Origin: Melittangium boletus DSM 14713
GTDB taxonomy: Bacteria; Myxococcota; Myxococcia; Myxococcales; Myxococcaceae
Length of the DNA: 64,000 nt
Assembly (NCBI RefSeq): GCF_002305855.1
Contig: NZ_CP022163.1
Span: 1,984,292-2,048,291 of the forward strand
Reading direction: 5' to 3'
Made by a program: the position numbers and the translations under genes. Positions 1 to 8,080 of this stretch are shown in pieces. The notes below the pieces were generated by a model. It saw only the letters and a program-made list of their open reading frames with translations, made no database searches and was not told the origin of the DNA. Position 1 is the first letter of the stretch. Each line of letters opens with the position of its first letter.

Positions 1-99
1 CCAAATAGCTGGATTCCTTGGGTGGAGACGATTCCCCGGGAACGGCATGGGGGATGCTTGGGACAAGCCTCCGAGGAAACGACACACACGGGGGGCGTC

Positions 100-270
100 A
101 TGCCGCAAATTCGTCCTGAGGTATCGAGGGAAGCCGACATCTGGGTTCTGCGCCTGCAAACCGCCAGCGGGAAGGTCCAGGAGTACCGTTGCACCAGCGA
201 GGGTCAGGCGCGACAGCTCGCGATGGTGCTCTCGGCGGCGACGGGGATGGAGACGAGTCCCCAAGCCTGA
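100..270 (+). CDS. Small uncharacterised protein (56 aa)
   Basis: I do not recognise this family. The 56-residue product has a mixed charged/hydrophobic sequence containing WVLRLQTASGKVQEY and an Ala-rich helix, and could be a small alpha/beta fold. It has no Cys, no signal peptide and no membrane segment. An in-frame ATG at 22 would add 26 residues of low-complexity, poorly conserved-looking sequence, so I prefer the ATG at 100, which follows a G-rich stretch (ggggggcg) at a usable ribosome-binding distance. It lies 62 nt upstream of the alpha/beta hydrolase on the same strand and may be co-transcribed. Confidence is moderate because the gene is short, although the frame has normal myxobacterial third-position GC. 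Confidence 0.5.
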   Translation: MPQIRPEVSREADIWVLRLQTASGKVQEYRCTSEGQARQLAMVLSAATGMETSPQA

Positions 271-332
271 GCCGGAGTGCGCTAAGCGGCAGGACGGGCC
301 GGGACTGTTTCCCCGCCCGTCAGGAGCCGCCG

Positions 333-1187
333 TTGCCTCGCCCCTTCGAGACCCTGGCCGTGGACGCCCACGGCCTCGCCCTGCACGCCCGCCAGCGCCA
401 TGCCACGGGCACGCCCGCCGTCGTCTTCCTGCACGGCTGGTTGGACCATGGCCACGGCTTCGACTGGCTCGTCGAGCATCTGCCAGACACCTGGCGTCTG
501 GTGATGTTCGACTTTCGCGGCATGGGCCGCAGCGCCTGGCTGCCACGCCCCGGTCACTACCAACTCTCCGACTGTCTCGTGGATGTGGAGGCCGTGCTGC
601 GCGCGGCGGGCCTGGACGCGGCGCACCTGGTGGGCCACTCGCTGGGCGGCATCATCGCCACGGCGTACGCCGCCGCCCGCCCATCCCGTGTGCGGAGCAT
701 CAGCCTCATCGAGAGCCTGGGCCCCATGGGAGGCCCCCCCGAGAACGCGCTCCCGCGCCTGCGGGGCTTCCTGGACGACCTCGAGCGCGCCCCCAACCGC
801 AAGCGCTATCCCTCCGTGGAAGCCGCCGCCGCGCGCCTTCGCGAGAACAACCCGGGCCTGCCTGAATCCGCCGCGCTGCACCTGGCCCGCCACGGCACCG
901 AGCCCCTGGAGGGAGGCATCGCCTTCACGTTCGACCCGGCCCACCGCCGCCGCTTCGCCCAGGGATTCGATGACGCGCAGTGGCTCGCGGTGTCCTCCGC
1001 CGTCACCTGCCCCGTGCAATTGATTCTCGGCGACACGGGCCATCGGATCGACGAGGAGCGCGCGCAAGCACGGCTCGCCGCCCTGCGCCTCGCCCGGCCA
1101 CCGCTCGTCATTCCTGGCGGGCACCATGTCCACATGGAGCAACCCGAGGCCGTGGCGCGCACACTCGTGAACTTCATTTCCCCATGA
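333..1187 (+). CDS. Alpha/beta-fold hydrolase
   Basis: The protein (284 aa) is a single-domain alpha/beta hydrolase, probably a cytoplasmic esterase or related hydrolase of unknown substrate. Visible landmarks are the oxyanion HGW motif near residue 31, the nucleophile elbow GHSLGG with Ser103, a C-terminal acid in the ILGDTGHRIDEE strand-turn, and the catalytic His in GGHHVHMEQPE. There is a cap region between Ser103 and the acid. I choose the TTG at 333 because CAGGAG lies 7 nt upstream and the first 48 codons of the longer open frame (from 189) are low-complexity and overlap the preceding gene. It could equally be a haloalkane-dehalogenase-like or epoxide-hydrolase-like member; the sequence alone does not decide the reaction. 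Confidence 0.85.
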   Translation: MPRPFETLAVDAHGLALHARQRHATGTPAVVFLHGWLDHGHGFDWLVEHLPDTWRLVMFDFRGMGRSAWLPRPGHYQLSDCLVDVEAVLRAAGLDAAHLVGHSLGGIIATAYAAARPSRVRSISLIESLGPMGGPPENALPRLRGFLDDLERAPNRKRYPSVEAAAARLRENNPGLPESAALHLARHGTEPLEGGIAFTFDPAHRRRFAQGFDDAQWLAVSSAVTCPVQLILGDTGHRIDEERAQARLAALRLARPPLVIPGGHHVHMEQPEAVARTLVNFISP

Positions 1188-1220
1188 AGACACGGGAGGT
1201 GCCCACGCGGCCCCCTCCCC

Positions 1221-1331
1221 CTCTTTCACAAACACACAATCCAGCGGAAACACAATCACCCTGAGTCAATAATAGATATGCTCTCCGGTCCGCGCGGCCA
1301 GCATCCAGCCGCCAACACTTCCGGGGGGAAC
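1221..1331 (+). repeat. Upstream region duplicated before both tandem paralogs, copy 1
   Basis: This 111-bp leader begins with ctctttcacaaacacacaat and ends with ccggggggaac directly before the ATG at 1332. The same elements occur in the same order and almost the same spacing at 3326-3437 (112 bp). Both copies are unusually AT-rich for this genome in their middle part (aataatagatatgctc here, aaaataaaacatatgctc in copy 2). The AT-rich block is a plausible promoter and the ggggggaa a strong ribosome-binding site. The duplication shows that the unit copied was promoter plus gene. Confidence 0.75.
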
Positions 1332-3251
1332 ATGTCGAGAGTGAAGCATACCCAACGACCATCGGGGCAAATGCTCCTGGCCGCGGTGAGTTTGTGTTCC
1401 TTCGAGCTTCCTGGACAGGATCGTCTCCCCTCGCTCCCCAGCGAGCCACACGCCGCCAGTACACTCGAGGAGGCGGCCCCCGCGACCCATGTCATCCGGG
1501 GCACGGCCTCGCTGACGAACCAGAACCCCGTCATCCTGGAGCTGCTGGCGAAGGGTCCCTGGAATCCCCAGGGATATGTGTTCGCCCGAAGCACCAGTCC
1601 GACCGGACACAGCGCGTACACCTACGACGTCAAACATCTCAGTCCGACGACGCTGACCTTCGAACTGGAGGTGGAGGCCTCCGCGGGAGGAGAGGCGGGG
1701 GTCGTCTACGAACTGGTGGTGGATCGCGGAAACGGGCAGGAGCCTCCGAGGCATCCCAACTCCTTTCACTTCCCCTTGCTTCAGAACATCCGGGTCAAGC
1801 CCATCGGTTCACAGCCCTTGCCCACGGAGGTAGAACTCAAGGCCTGTCTGGGCGTCGTCCAATTCGACATTGGTCAGGACGAAAACTGCGAGACCCTCGC
1901 CCCGGAGGTCAGCAACCTCTCCATCGACGGTCATCGCTCTTACGGAACGAAGAACTCGCGCATCGCATACATTCAGGCCGGAACAAGCAGTGCCGGCAAC
2001 ATCAGCTACGACGTCTCGACCCCCCATGGCGTCGAACGGGTCTACGAGCCCTTCGCCTGGGAGGACTTCAAATGTGACGAAGTCGTCCGGATCTGCAAAC
2101 CCCTGCGCACGTCCACGCCCGAGCCCATCACCGAAACCGAAGAACTCCATCCCTCCCCGTCCGAGAACCCAGCCGTCTTCGAGGGCGCGATTCTGCTCGC
2201 GAACCCCTCCATTCCCAAGACCCCAGGATTGATCAGCACGTTGCAGCATCTCTACTTCGCGGCGGATCACGTGGGGCAGGACAGCAACAAGCCAAGGGGA
2301 GCCATGAGCACCTCGTTCACCGGGAGGTTCAACCCCGACACCGGAGAACTCTCGGCCCAATACGAGCAGGCGCTTCCCAGCACCGATGACTTCCCCTTGA
2401 TCTGGCTCCAGCAGGGATTGAGGCTGCGCTTCTGGTCCCAGGGAAAGTCATTCGACACGCACCCGGGCCTCTATGACGCCAAGAACTTCCGCAATGGCAC
2501 GCTCGAGCTCTACTCCAGCGCGAACCGCCTGGAGCGGATGAGCCCCGGCGAGCGGCATCGGAGCGAACACGAGTATTGTTTCAACGAGTTGAAAATCGCC
2601 TACAGGACCGAGCTGGGGCTCATCTACAACCCCGCGATCGACGTGAGCGGCGGCTACCAGGGTACGGACTGGCGGGAAAAGGAGAGCGACTACACGGTCA
2701 CGGGTTCCTTCTACGGCGACCCCTACGTCTCCAACCATCCCGTGGGCAGTCACCCGAGGAACAAGGGCATCCTCCACATGACCCTCCCCCAGGGGACCTT
2801 CACCCTGAAGCCTCGCGCCATGATGGTGAATGAATCGGGCGAAGCCACCAGGACGCGCTTCTCCCCCATGAGTGTGACGGTGGGCTGCGGTCAGTTCATC
2901 GACATCGTCCCGCCCCTCGCCGTGAACATCCACCCGGTCCCTCGCCATGCGTCCAGCGGGTGGGTCACCCTCTCGGGCGTGGTGACGAGCACCCCCGCCG
3001 AGGTGGGCCACATCTGGTACCAGGTCAATGACGGACCCGATGTCACGCTGTGCACGAACTGCGGCAAGGACGCCCCGTTCTCGTTCACCGCGCCCCTCCT
3101 GGCCCATGAGAACACCCTCAAGGTGTTCGCTTATACGGATGGGATGGAGGAGCCCGCCATGAGCTCACAGCAGGTGGTGTGGGACGACGGGCCGAGCACG
3201 CTGGAGAGCGAAGCCTCCCCCAGTTCCGGTGAAACGCAGGCGTGGCACTGA
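1332..3251 (+). CDS. Exported paralog, truncated copy without HYR/kelch modules
   Basis: This 639-residue protein aligns along most of its length with the N-terminal two thirds of the next gene (shared phrases include IRGTASLTNQNPVIL, SPTTLTFE/SPTKLTFE, SQGKSFDTHPGLYDAK, DVSGGY and TNCGKD). The N-terminus is basic then hydrophobic, consistent with export, but the Cys lacks a canonical lipobox. Compared with its neighbour it misses about 100 residues after the ICK..LR segment and the whole C-terminal HYR plus kelch region. The stop TGA at 3249-3251 falls inside what is still recognisable as the first kelch blade. I chose ATG 1332 rather than 1278 because the paralog starts at the equivalent ATG behind the same ggggggaac. 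The conserved N-terminal domain is not one I recognise. It may still be a functional short form. Confidence 0.75.
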   Translation: MSRVKHTQRPSGQMLLAAVSLCSFELPGQDRLPSLPSEPHAASTLEEAAPATHVIRGTASLTNQNPVILELLAKGPWNPQGYVFARSTSPTGHSAYTYDVKHLSPTTLTFELEVEASAGGEAGVVYELVVDRGNGQEPPRHPNSFHFPLLQNIRVKPIGSQPLPTEVELKACLGVVQFDIGQDENCETLAPEVSNLSIDGHRSYGTKNSRIAYIQAGTSSAGNISYDVSTPHGVERVYEPFAWEDFKCDEVVRICKPLRTSTPEPITETEELHPSPSENPAVFEGAILLANPSIPKTPGLISTLQHLYFAADHVGQDSNKPRGAMSTSFTGRFNPDTGELSAQYEQALPSTDDFPLIWLQQGLRLRFWSQGKSFDTHPGLYDAKNFRNGTLELYSSANRLERMSPGERHRSEHEYCFNELKIAYRTELGLIYNPAIDVSGGYQGTDWREKESDYTVTGSFYGDPYVSNHPVGSHPRNKGILHMTLPQGTFTLKPRAMMVNESGEATRTRFSPMSVTVGCGQFIDIVPPLAVNIHPVPRHASSGWVTLSGVVTSTPAEVGHIWYQVNDGPDVTLCTNCGKDAPFSFTAPLLAHENTLKVFAYTDGMEEPAMSSQQVVWDDGPSTLESEASPSSGETQAWH

Positions 3252-3325
3252 CGACACACGGTCACGGAACTCGGAGATGGGCGGGTGCTCGTGGTGGGCG
3301 GCGACTCGCCCACGACGGGCACCAC
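3252..3325 (+). pseudogene. Remnant of a kelch blade after the truncated paralog
   Basis: Reading on in frame past the TGA at 3249-3251 gives RHTVTELGDGRVLVVGGDSPT, which matches the first kelch blade of the downstream paralog (HTATGLGDGRVLVIGGYSPT, about 6823-6890). The codon corresponding to the stop is CTG in the intact copy. Homology ends near 3320, where the duplicated leader of the next gene begins. This is a deletion scar: HYR domains and six of the seven blades have gone. Confidence 0.8.
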
Positions 3326-3437
3326 CTCTTTCACAAACACACAATCAGCCAGAAACAAGACCACCTTGGGAAAATAAAACATATGCTCCCCGACGCCGAG
3401 TGACCTTCACCCAGCCACCGGCATCTCCGGGGGGAAC
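3326..3437 (+). repeat. Upstream region duplicated before both tandem paralogs, copy 2
   Basis: Second copy of the leader seen at 1221-1331: it starts with the identical 20-mer ctctttcacaaacacacaat, continues with an AT-rich block containing aaaataaaacatatgctcc, and ends ccggggggaac before the ATG at 3438. Likely promoter and ribosome-binding site of the large paralog. Confidence 0.75.
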
Positions 3438-6400
3438 ATGTCAATATCGAAGCATATCCAACGCTCAGGGGCACTCATGCTCCTGGGCGCTGTGAGTTTG
3501 TATCCCGGCTGTATTCCGGAACAAGACGGTTCTCCCTCGGAGCCCGGAGAGCAACGCGCCGCGAGCACACACGAGGAAGCAACACCGTCCGGGTTGGAGA
3601 GCGACGGCTCCGCGGGCGCAGAGGGGCCAGGACTCCTGAACGTGCCCCGGGAATATACTCCCACGCCACTGGCGGGAGAACCCCCCGGGGAAATCGCCCT
3701 GAAACCGAATGTCATTCGGGGCACGGCCTCACTGACGAACCAGAACCCGGTCATTCTGGACCTGCTGGCGAAGGACCCCTGGCACACTCAGGGTTTCGCA
3801 TTCGCCGTGAGCACCAATCCAACGGGGTACAGCGCGTACACCTACAACGTCAAATATCTCAGCCCGACGAAGCTCACCTTCGAAATGATGGTGGAGTCAA
3901 ACGCAGGTGGAGCGCAGGGCGTCGTCTACAAATTGGTGGCGGATCGCGGCGTCTGGCAACACCCTCCGAACAACTTCAACTCGCACACATTCCTCCAGCT
4001 CTCCGACATCCGGGTCAAGCCCATCGACCTACAGCCCTCTCCCACGGAGGTGGAACTCAAATCCTGCCTGGGCGTCGTCCAATTCGAGATTGGAGAAGAC
4101 GAGAACTGCCAGACGCTCGCCAAGGGGATCAAGAACCTGGCATTGGACTCCGTCTGGACTTACGGAACAGAGAACTCCCGCACCGCGTACATACAATCCG
4201 GGACAAGCAGGACGGTTTACATCGTCTATGATGTAACGACTCCAAATGGTCTTGAACGAGTCCACGAGCCCTTCACTTGGAAGAACTTCAAATGTGATGA
4301 AGTCGTTCGGATCTGCAAGCGACTCCGCGCCCCCACGCCCATCCCCACAGGAGGCATTACGGGACCTATCGAGGTCCATGGAGAAACCATCAAAGGGAAC
4401 CGGCAAATCACCGCCTACCTGGGTTCCAACTATCACACTCGAAGCACTTCGGCTCCGGGCACGGCTCCGGTTACGGACCCTTCCAAGTGGTGGACGCTCT
4501 CGCCACTGCTGGCAGGCCCCTATCGTAGCCTCTATGCGGATGCATTCCTACGAACGAAACGTGACTTCACATACATCAGACCCCCTCACTTCATCAGCAG
4601 CAACACCGACCTGGGCCAATTCAGTGCAATCGCCAATACGACAAGTCCGTTGACCCGAGTCATCAATGGAGAACTCCGCTACCCCTTTTCCATCAACCCG
4701 GCGTTCTTCCAGGGGTCGATCCGGCTCGCCAATCCCTCGATTCCCAAGAACCCGGGCTCCATCAGTGCGTTGCAGTACCTCTACTTCGAGGCAGACCACG
4801 ACGGCAACAATGACGGAATTCCCGACGTGCCCAGCTTCCAGCAAACACGGATTTATTCATTCGTGGGGAATGACTTCGACAACCATTGGGGATTCTCGAA
4901 CACCTCATTCCCCGGGAAGTTCAATCCCGAGACCGGAGAATTGTCATCCCAATACGAGCAGGTTCTTCCCGGCACCTATGACCTGCCCTTTACCTGGATC
5001 CAGCAGGGTCTGAAGCTGCGCTTCTGGTCCCAGGGGAAGTCATTCGACACGCACCCGGGCCTTTATGACGCCAAGAAATTCCGCAATGGTACACTCGAAT
5101 TTTATTCCAGTGCGAATCGCTCGAAGCGGATGAGCCCTGGCGAACGACATGCCATCCATCATGAATATTGCTTCAATGAGCTGAGGCTCTTCTACCGGAC
5201 GGAACTTGGGCGCTTCTACAACCCCGCGCTCGACGTGAGCGGAGGCTACAAAGGCCAGGACTGGCGGGAAAAGGACGTCGATTACAGGGTCACGGGTTCC
5301 TTCTATGGCGACCCCTACGTCAACGGCTACCCCGTGGGCAGCCATCCGAAGAACGAGGGCTTCCTCTACATGACCCTGCCCCAGGGGACCTTCACCTTGA
5401 AGCCCCGCGCCAAGATGGTGAATGACTCGGGCGGGGCCACCGAGGCCAGCTTCGCGCCCGTGAGTGTGACTGCGGGCTGTGGGCAGTTCATCAACATCGT
5501 TCCTCCCCTGGCCGTGAACATCCAGCCAGTCGCTCGCTGTGCCTCTGGCGGACAGGTTCCCATCTCGGGCGTGGTGAAGAGCTCTCCCGCCGCCGTGGAC
5601 CGCATCTGGTATCGGATCAACGACGGGCCCGAGGTCACGCTCTGCACGAACTGTGGCAAGGACGTCCCCTTCTCTTTCACCGCCACGCTCCAGTCCTGTG
5701 AAAACACCATCAAGGTGTTCGCCTATACGGCAGGGTTGGAAGAGCCCGCCATGAGTTCGCAGCAAGTGGTGTGGGACGATCCCTCGGATGGTCCGAGCTG
5801 CCCCGGCACCTATTGCGTCAACCGCCCCCCGGATGTCCGTTGCCGCAACGTGACGGTCGCATCCAATGAGACGTGCACGAGCGGGTGCGCCTCGGTGGAT
5901 GACGGCTCGTCTGATCCCGACCCAGGCGACACCCTCACCTGTACCCAAACACCCGAGTGCCCCTACAAGCTCGGCACGCAGCAAGTGACACTCACCTGCC
6001 AGGACACGGCGGGCAACAGCGCGTCGTGCACGTCCACGGTCACCGTGAAGGACATGGAGCCACCGGTCATTACCTGCCCCAGCGTGCCCGTCCTCGCCTG
6101 TATGGACGGCGGTGCCCAAGCGAGCTTCGCTCCCACCGCCCAAGATGCCTGCGGCGCGGTCAGCACCACGTGCGGCCCCGCCTCGGGCGCGACCTTCCCT
6201 CTCGGGACGACGAACACTCTCTGCACCGCCACCGACGCCTCGGGCAATCGCGCGAGCTGTTCCTTCAATGTGACGGTACGGGATGATGAACCACCCCAGC
6301 TCACCTGCCCCAAGCCGAGCACTCTCGAGTGTGAACGTGGCCATGCGGTGGACCTGCCGCCCGCCACCGCCTCGGATACCTGCGCGCTAGCCCGCGTGGA

Positions 6401-7799
6401 AAAACCCGTGCTCGCGTCCTTCCCCCTGGGCACCACGCTCCTCACCTACAAGGCCGCCGACACGGCCGGACACGAGGTCTCCTGCACCACCTCGCTCACG
6501 CTGAAGGACACACGGCCTCCCGTCTTGACGCTCCTCGGGCCGGACACCGTCGTCCTCGGGTGCGGCACGTCGGACTACACGGAGCCGGGATACTCCGCGC
6601 TCGATGCCTGTTCGGGAGATCTGAGCGCCCAGGTCCAGGTCTCCGGTACGGTCAACTCCGCCGTGCCTGGCCGCTATCCGCTCACCTACTCCGTGACGGA
6701 TGACGCGGGGCTCACCACCACCGCCACCCGTATCGTGGAGGTGGTGAAGGCGGATGGACGGTGCTGCACCTCCAACTCGGGCCACTTCACCCCGACCGCC
6801 AGTGGAACGTCGGCGCTGCACCTGCAGCACACGGCCACGGGCCTCGGGGATGGGCGGGTCCTCGTGATCGGCGGCTACTCGCCCACGGCCGAGCTGTATG
6901 ACGCGGTCACCGGCACATGGCTCTCCACGGGAGCCCCCAGCACCACGCGCCGACTCCACACCGCGACGCTCCTGCTCGATGGACGGGTCCTCGTGACGGG
7001 CGGAGAGGACGCGGACGCCACGCGGTCCGTCGAGGTGTATGATCCGCTCTCCGGCGCCTGGTCACCCACCGGCAACCTCCTCACGCACCGTCGCGAGCAC
7101 GCCGCGGTTCGCTTGAAGGATGGACGGGTGCTGATTGTCGGCGGCACTCGCGACACGGGAGAGGTGCTGGCCTCGGCGGAGCTCTACGAGCCCACGACGG
7201 GCATCTGGACCGCCCTCCAGCCCATGGCCCATGCGCGCCGCGCCTTCACCGCGACCGCGCTCGCGGACGGTCGGGTCCTCGTGGCCGGGGGGCTCATCGA
7301 CACGGGCGACAAGTGCCAGGGCACCAACTGCCTGGGCTCGGCCGAGGTGTACGACCCGGCCACGGGCACCTGGAGCGTCACGGGGAACATGCAGGGCGCC
7401 CGCGGGTTCCACACTGCGGCTCGGCTGGCGGATGGACGCGTGCTCGTGTCGGGAGGAGACCTGGACGGACCGAGCAGCACCACCTCGGAGCTGTTCGACC
7501 CCACCTCGGGCACGTGGAGCACTACCGGCGACATGCTCTCGCCGCGCCGCCGCCACTCACTCACCCCGCTGCCCGACGGCCGCATCCTGGCGGCGGGCGG
7601 GTATGACGCCTCGCTGGGCATCCATGCTACCTCGGAGCTGTTCGATCCACGCACGGGCGCCTGGTGTCCCACGGGTGCCCTGGGCCAGAAACGTTACGAG
7701 CACACCGCCACGCCGTTACCGGACGGCCGCGTGCTCATCACCGCGGGTGTCAGCACCACCAGCCAGCACACCGCCGAGGTTTACTCCCTGACGAAGTAA
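3438..7799 (+). CDS. Large exported protein with HYR domains and seven-bladed kelch propeller
   Basis: This 1453-residue protein is probably cell-surface or periplasmic. The N-terminus is basic-hydrophobic and followed by a Cys (LYPGC), suggesting a lipoprotein, though the lipobox is not canonical. Residues up to about 780 form a region shared with the upstream paralog and otherwise unknown to me. From about 795 to 1110 there are three to four Cys-rich HYR/Ig-like repeats, each ending in phrases such as DTAGNSASCTSTVTV, DASGNRASCSFNVTV and DTAGHEVSCTTSLTL. From about 1120 to the end there are seven kelch-type blades with the core DGRVL(V/I)xGG, enough for one closed propeller. Such architecture suits binding or adhesion rather than catalysis. 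Start choice follows the ggggggaac site shared with the paralog. A terminator-like double hairpin follows the stop. Confidence 0.85.
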   Translation: MSISKHIQRSGALMLLGAVSLYPGCIPEQDGSPSEPGEQRAASTHEEATPSGLESDGSAGAEGPGLLNVPREYTPTPLAGEPPGEIALKPNVIRGTASLTNQNPVILDLLAKDPWHTQGFAFAVSTNPTGYSAYTYNVKYLSPTKLTFEMMVESNAGGAQGVVYKLVADRGVWQHPPNNFNSHTFLQLSDIRVKPIDLQPSPTEVELKSCLGVVQFEIGEDENCQTLAKGIKNLALDSVWTYGTENSRTAYIQSGTSRTVYIVYDVTTPNGLERVHEPFTWKNFKCDEVVRICKRLRAPTPIPTGGITGPIEVHGETIKGNRQITAYLGSNYHTRSTSAPGTAPVTDPSKWWTLSPLLAGPYRSLYADAFLRTKRDFTYIRPPHFISSNTDLGQFSAIANTTSPLTRVINGELRYPFSINPAFFQGSIRLANPSIPKNPGSISALQYLYFEADHDGNNDGIPDVPSFQQTRIYSFVGNDFDNHWGFSNTSFPGKFNPETGELSSQYEQVLPGTYDLPFTWIQQGLKLRFWSQGKSFDTHPGLYDAKKFRNGTLEFYSSANRSKRMSPGERHAIHHEYCFNELRLFYRTELGRFYNPALDVSGGYKGQDWREKDVDYRVTGSFYGDPYVNGYPVGSHPKNEGFLYMTLPQGTFTLKPRAKMVNDSGGATEASFAPVSVTAGCGQFINIVPPLAVNIQPVARCASGGQVPISGVVKSSPAAVDRIWYRINDGPEVTLCTNCGKDVPFSFTATLQSCENTIKVFAYTAGLEEPAMSSQQVVWDDPSDGPSCPGTYCVNRPPDVRCRNVTVASNETCTSGCASVDDGSSDPDPGDTLTCTQTPECPYKLGTQQVTLTCQDTAGNSASCTSTVTVKDMEPPVITCPSVPVLACMDGGAQASFAPTAQDACGAVSTTCGPASGATFPLGTTNTLCTATDASGNRASCSFNVTVRDDEPPQLTCPKPSTLECERGHAVDLPPATASDTCALARVEKPVLASFPLGTTLLTYKAADTAGHEVSCTTSLTLKDTRPPVLTLLGPDTVVLGCGTSDYTEPGYSALDACSGDLSAQVQVSGTVNSAVPGRYPLTYSVTDDAGLTTTATRIVEVVKADGRCCTSNSGHFTPTASGTSALHLQHTATGLGDGRVLVIGGYSPTAELYDAVTGTWLSTGAPSTTRRLHTATLLLDGRVLVTGGEDADATRSVEVYDPLSGAWSPTGNLLTHRREHAAVRLKDGRVLIVGGTRDTGEVLASAELYEPTTGIWTALQPMAHARRAFTATALADGRVLVAGGLIDTGDKCQGTNCLGSAEVYDPATGTWSVTGNMQGARGFHTAARLADGRVLVSGGDLDGPSSTTSELFDPTSGTWSTTGDMLSPRRRHSLTPLPDGRILAAGGYDASLGIHATSELFDPRTGAWCPTGALGQKRYEHTATPLPDGRVLITAGVSTTSQHTAEVYSLTK

Positions 7800-7810
7800 T
7801 CACCCAGGAA

Positions 7811-7857
7811 GGGTCCCGGGCCACGCGACGAGGCCCGAGACCCACCCTCCGGGTGGG
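7811..7857 (+). terminator. Double-hairpin terminator candidate
   Basis: A 12-bp stem with one mismatch (7811-7822 with 7832-7843, 9-nt loop) is followed at once by a perfect 7-bp stem (cccaccc 7841-7847 with gggtggg 7851-7857, 3-nt loop). It begins 12 nt after the stop of the HYR/kelch gene. The following bases are AAAACC rather than a U-tract, so efficiency on the plus strand is uncertain. Confidence 0.6.
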
Positions 7858-8080
7858 AAAACCCCGTCGCTTGTCCGCCCCTCCTGTCCGGCCGGGCTGA
7901 TCGGCAAGCCGTGAAAAAAGCTCCACCCCGGAGGGCAACCGGTTTCCCACTGATCCACACCCCCATCCACCCCCTCCTCGCCAACCCCCTGTTTTTCCAG
8001 GGGCGTGCCCATGGCACTCGTCTGGTACGCAATTTGATGGGTGCCCTGCCGGGTAGGTGGGTTCGAGGCGGGGACGGGTG

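Noticed and set aside
22..99. Upstream start for the first small gene
   Set aside because: The extra 26 residues are low-complexity and the ATG at 100 has a better ribosome-binding context.
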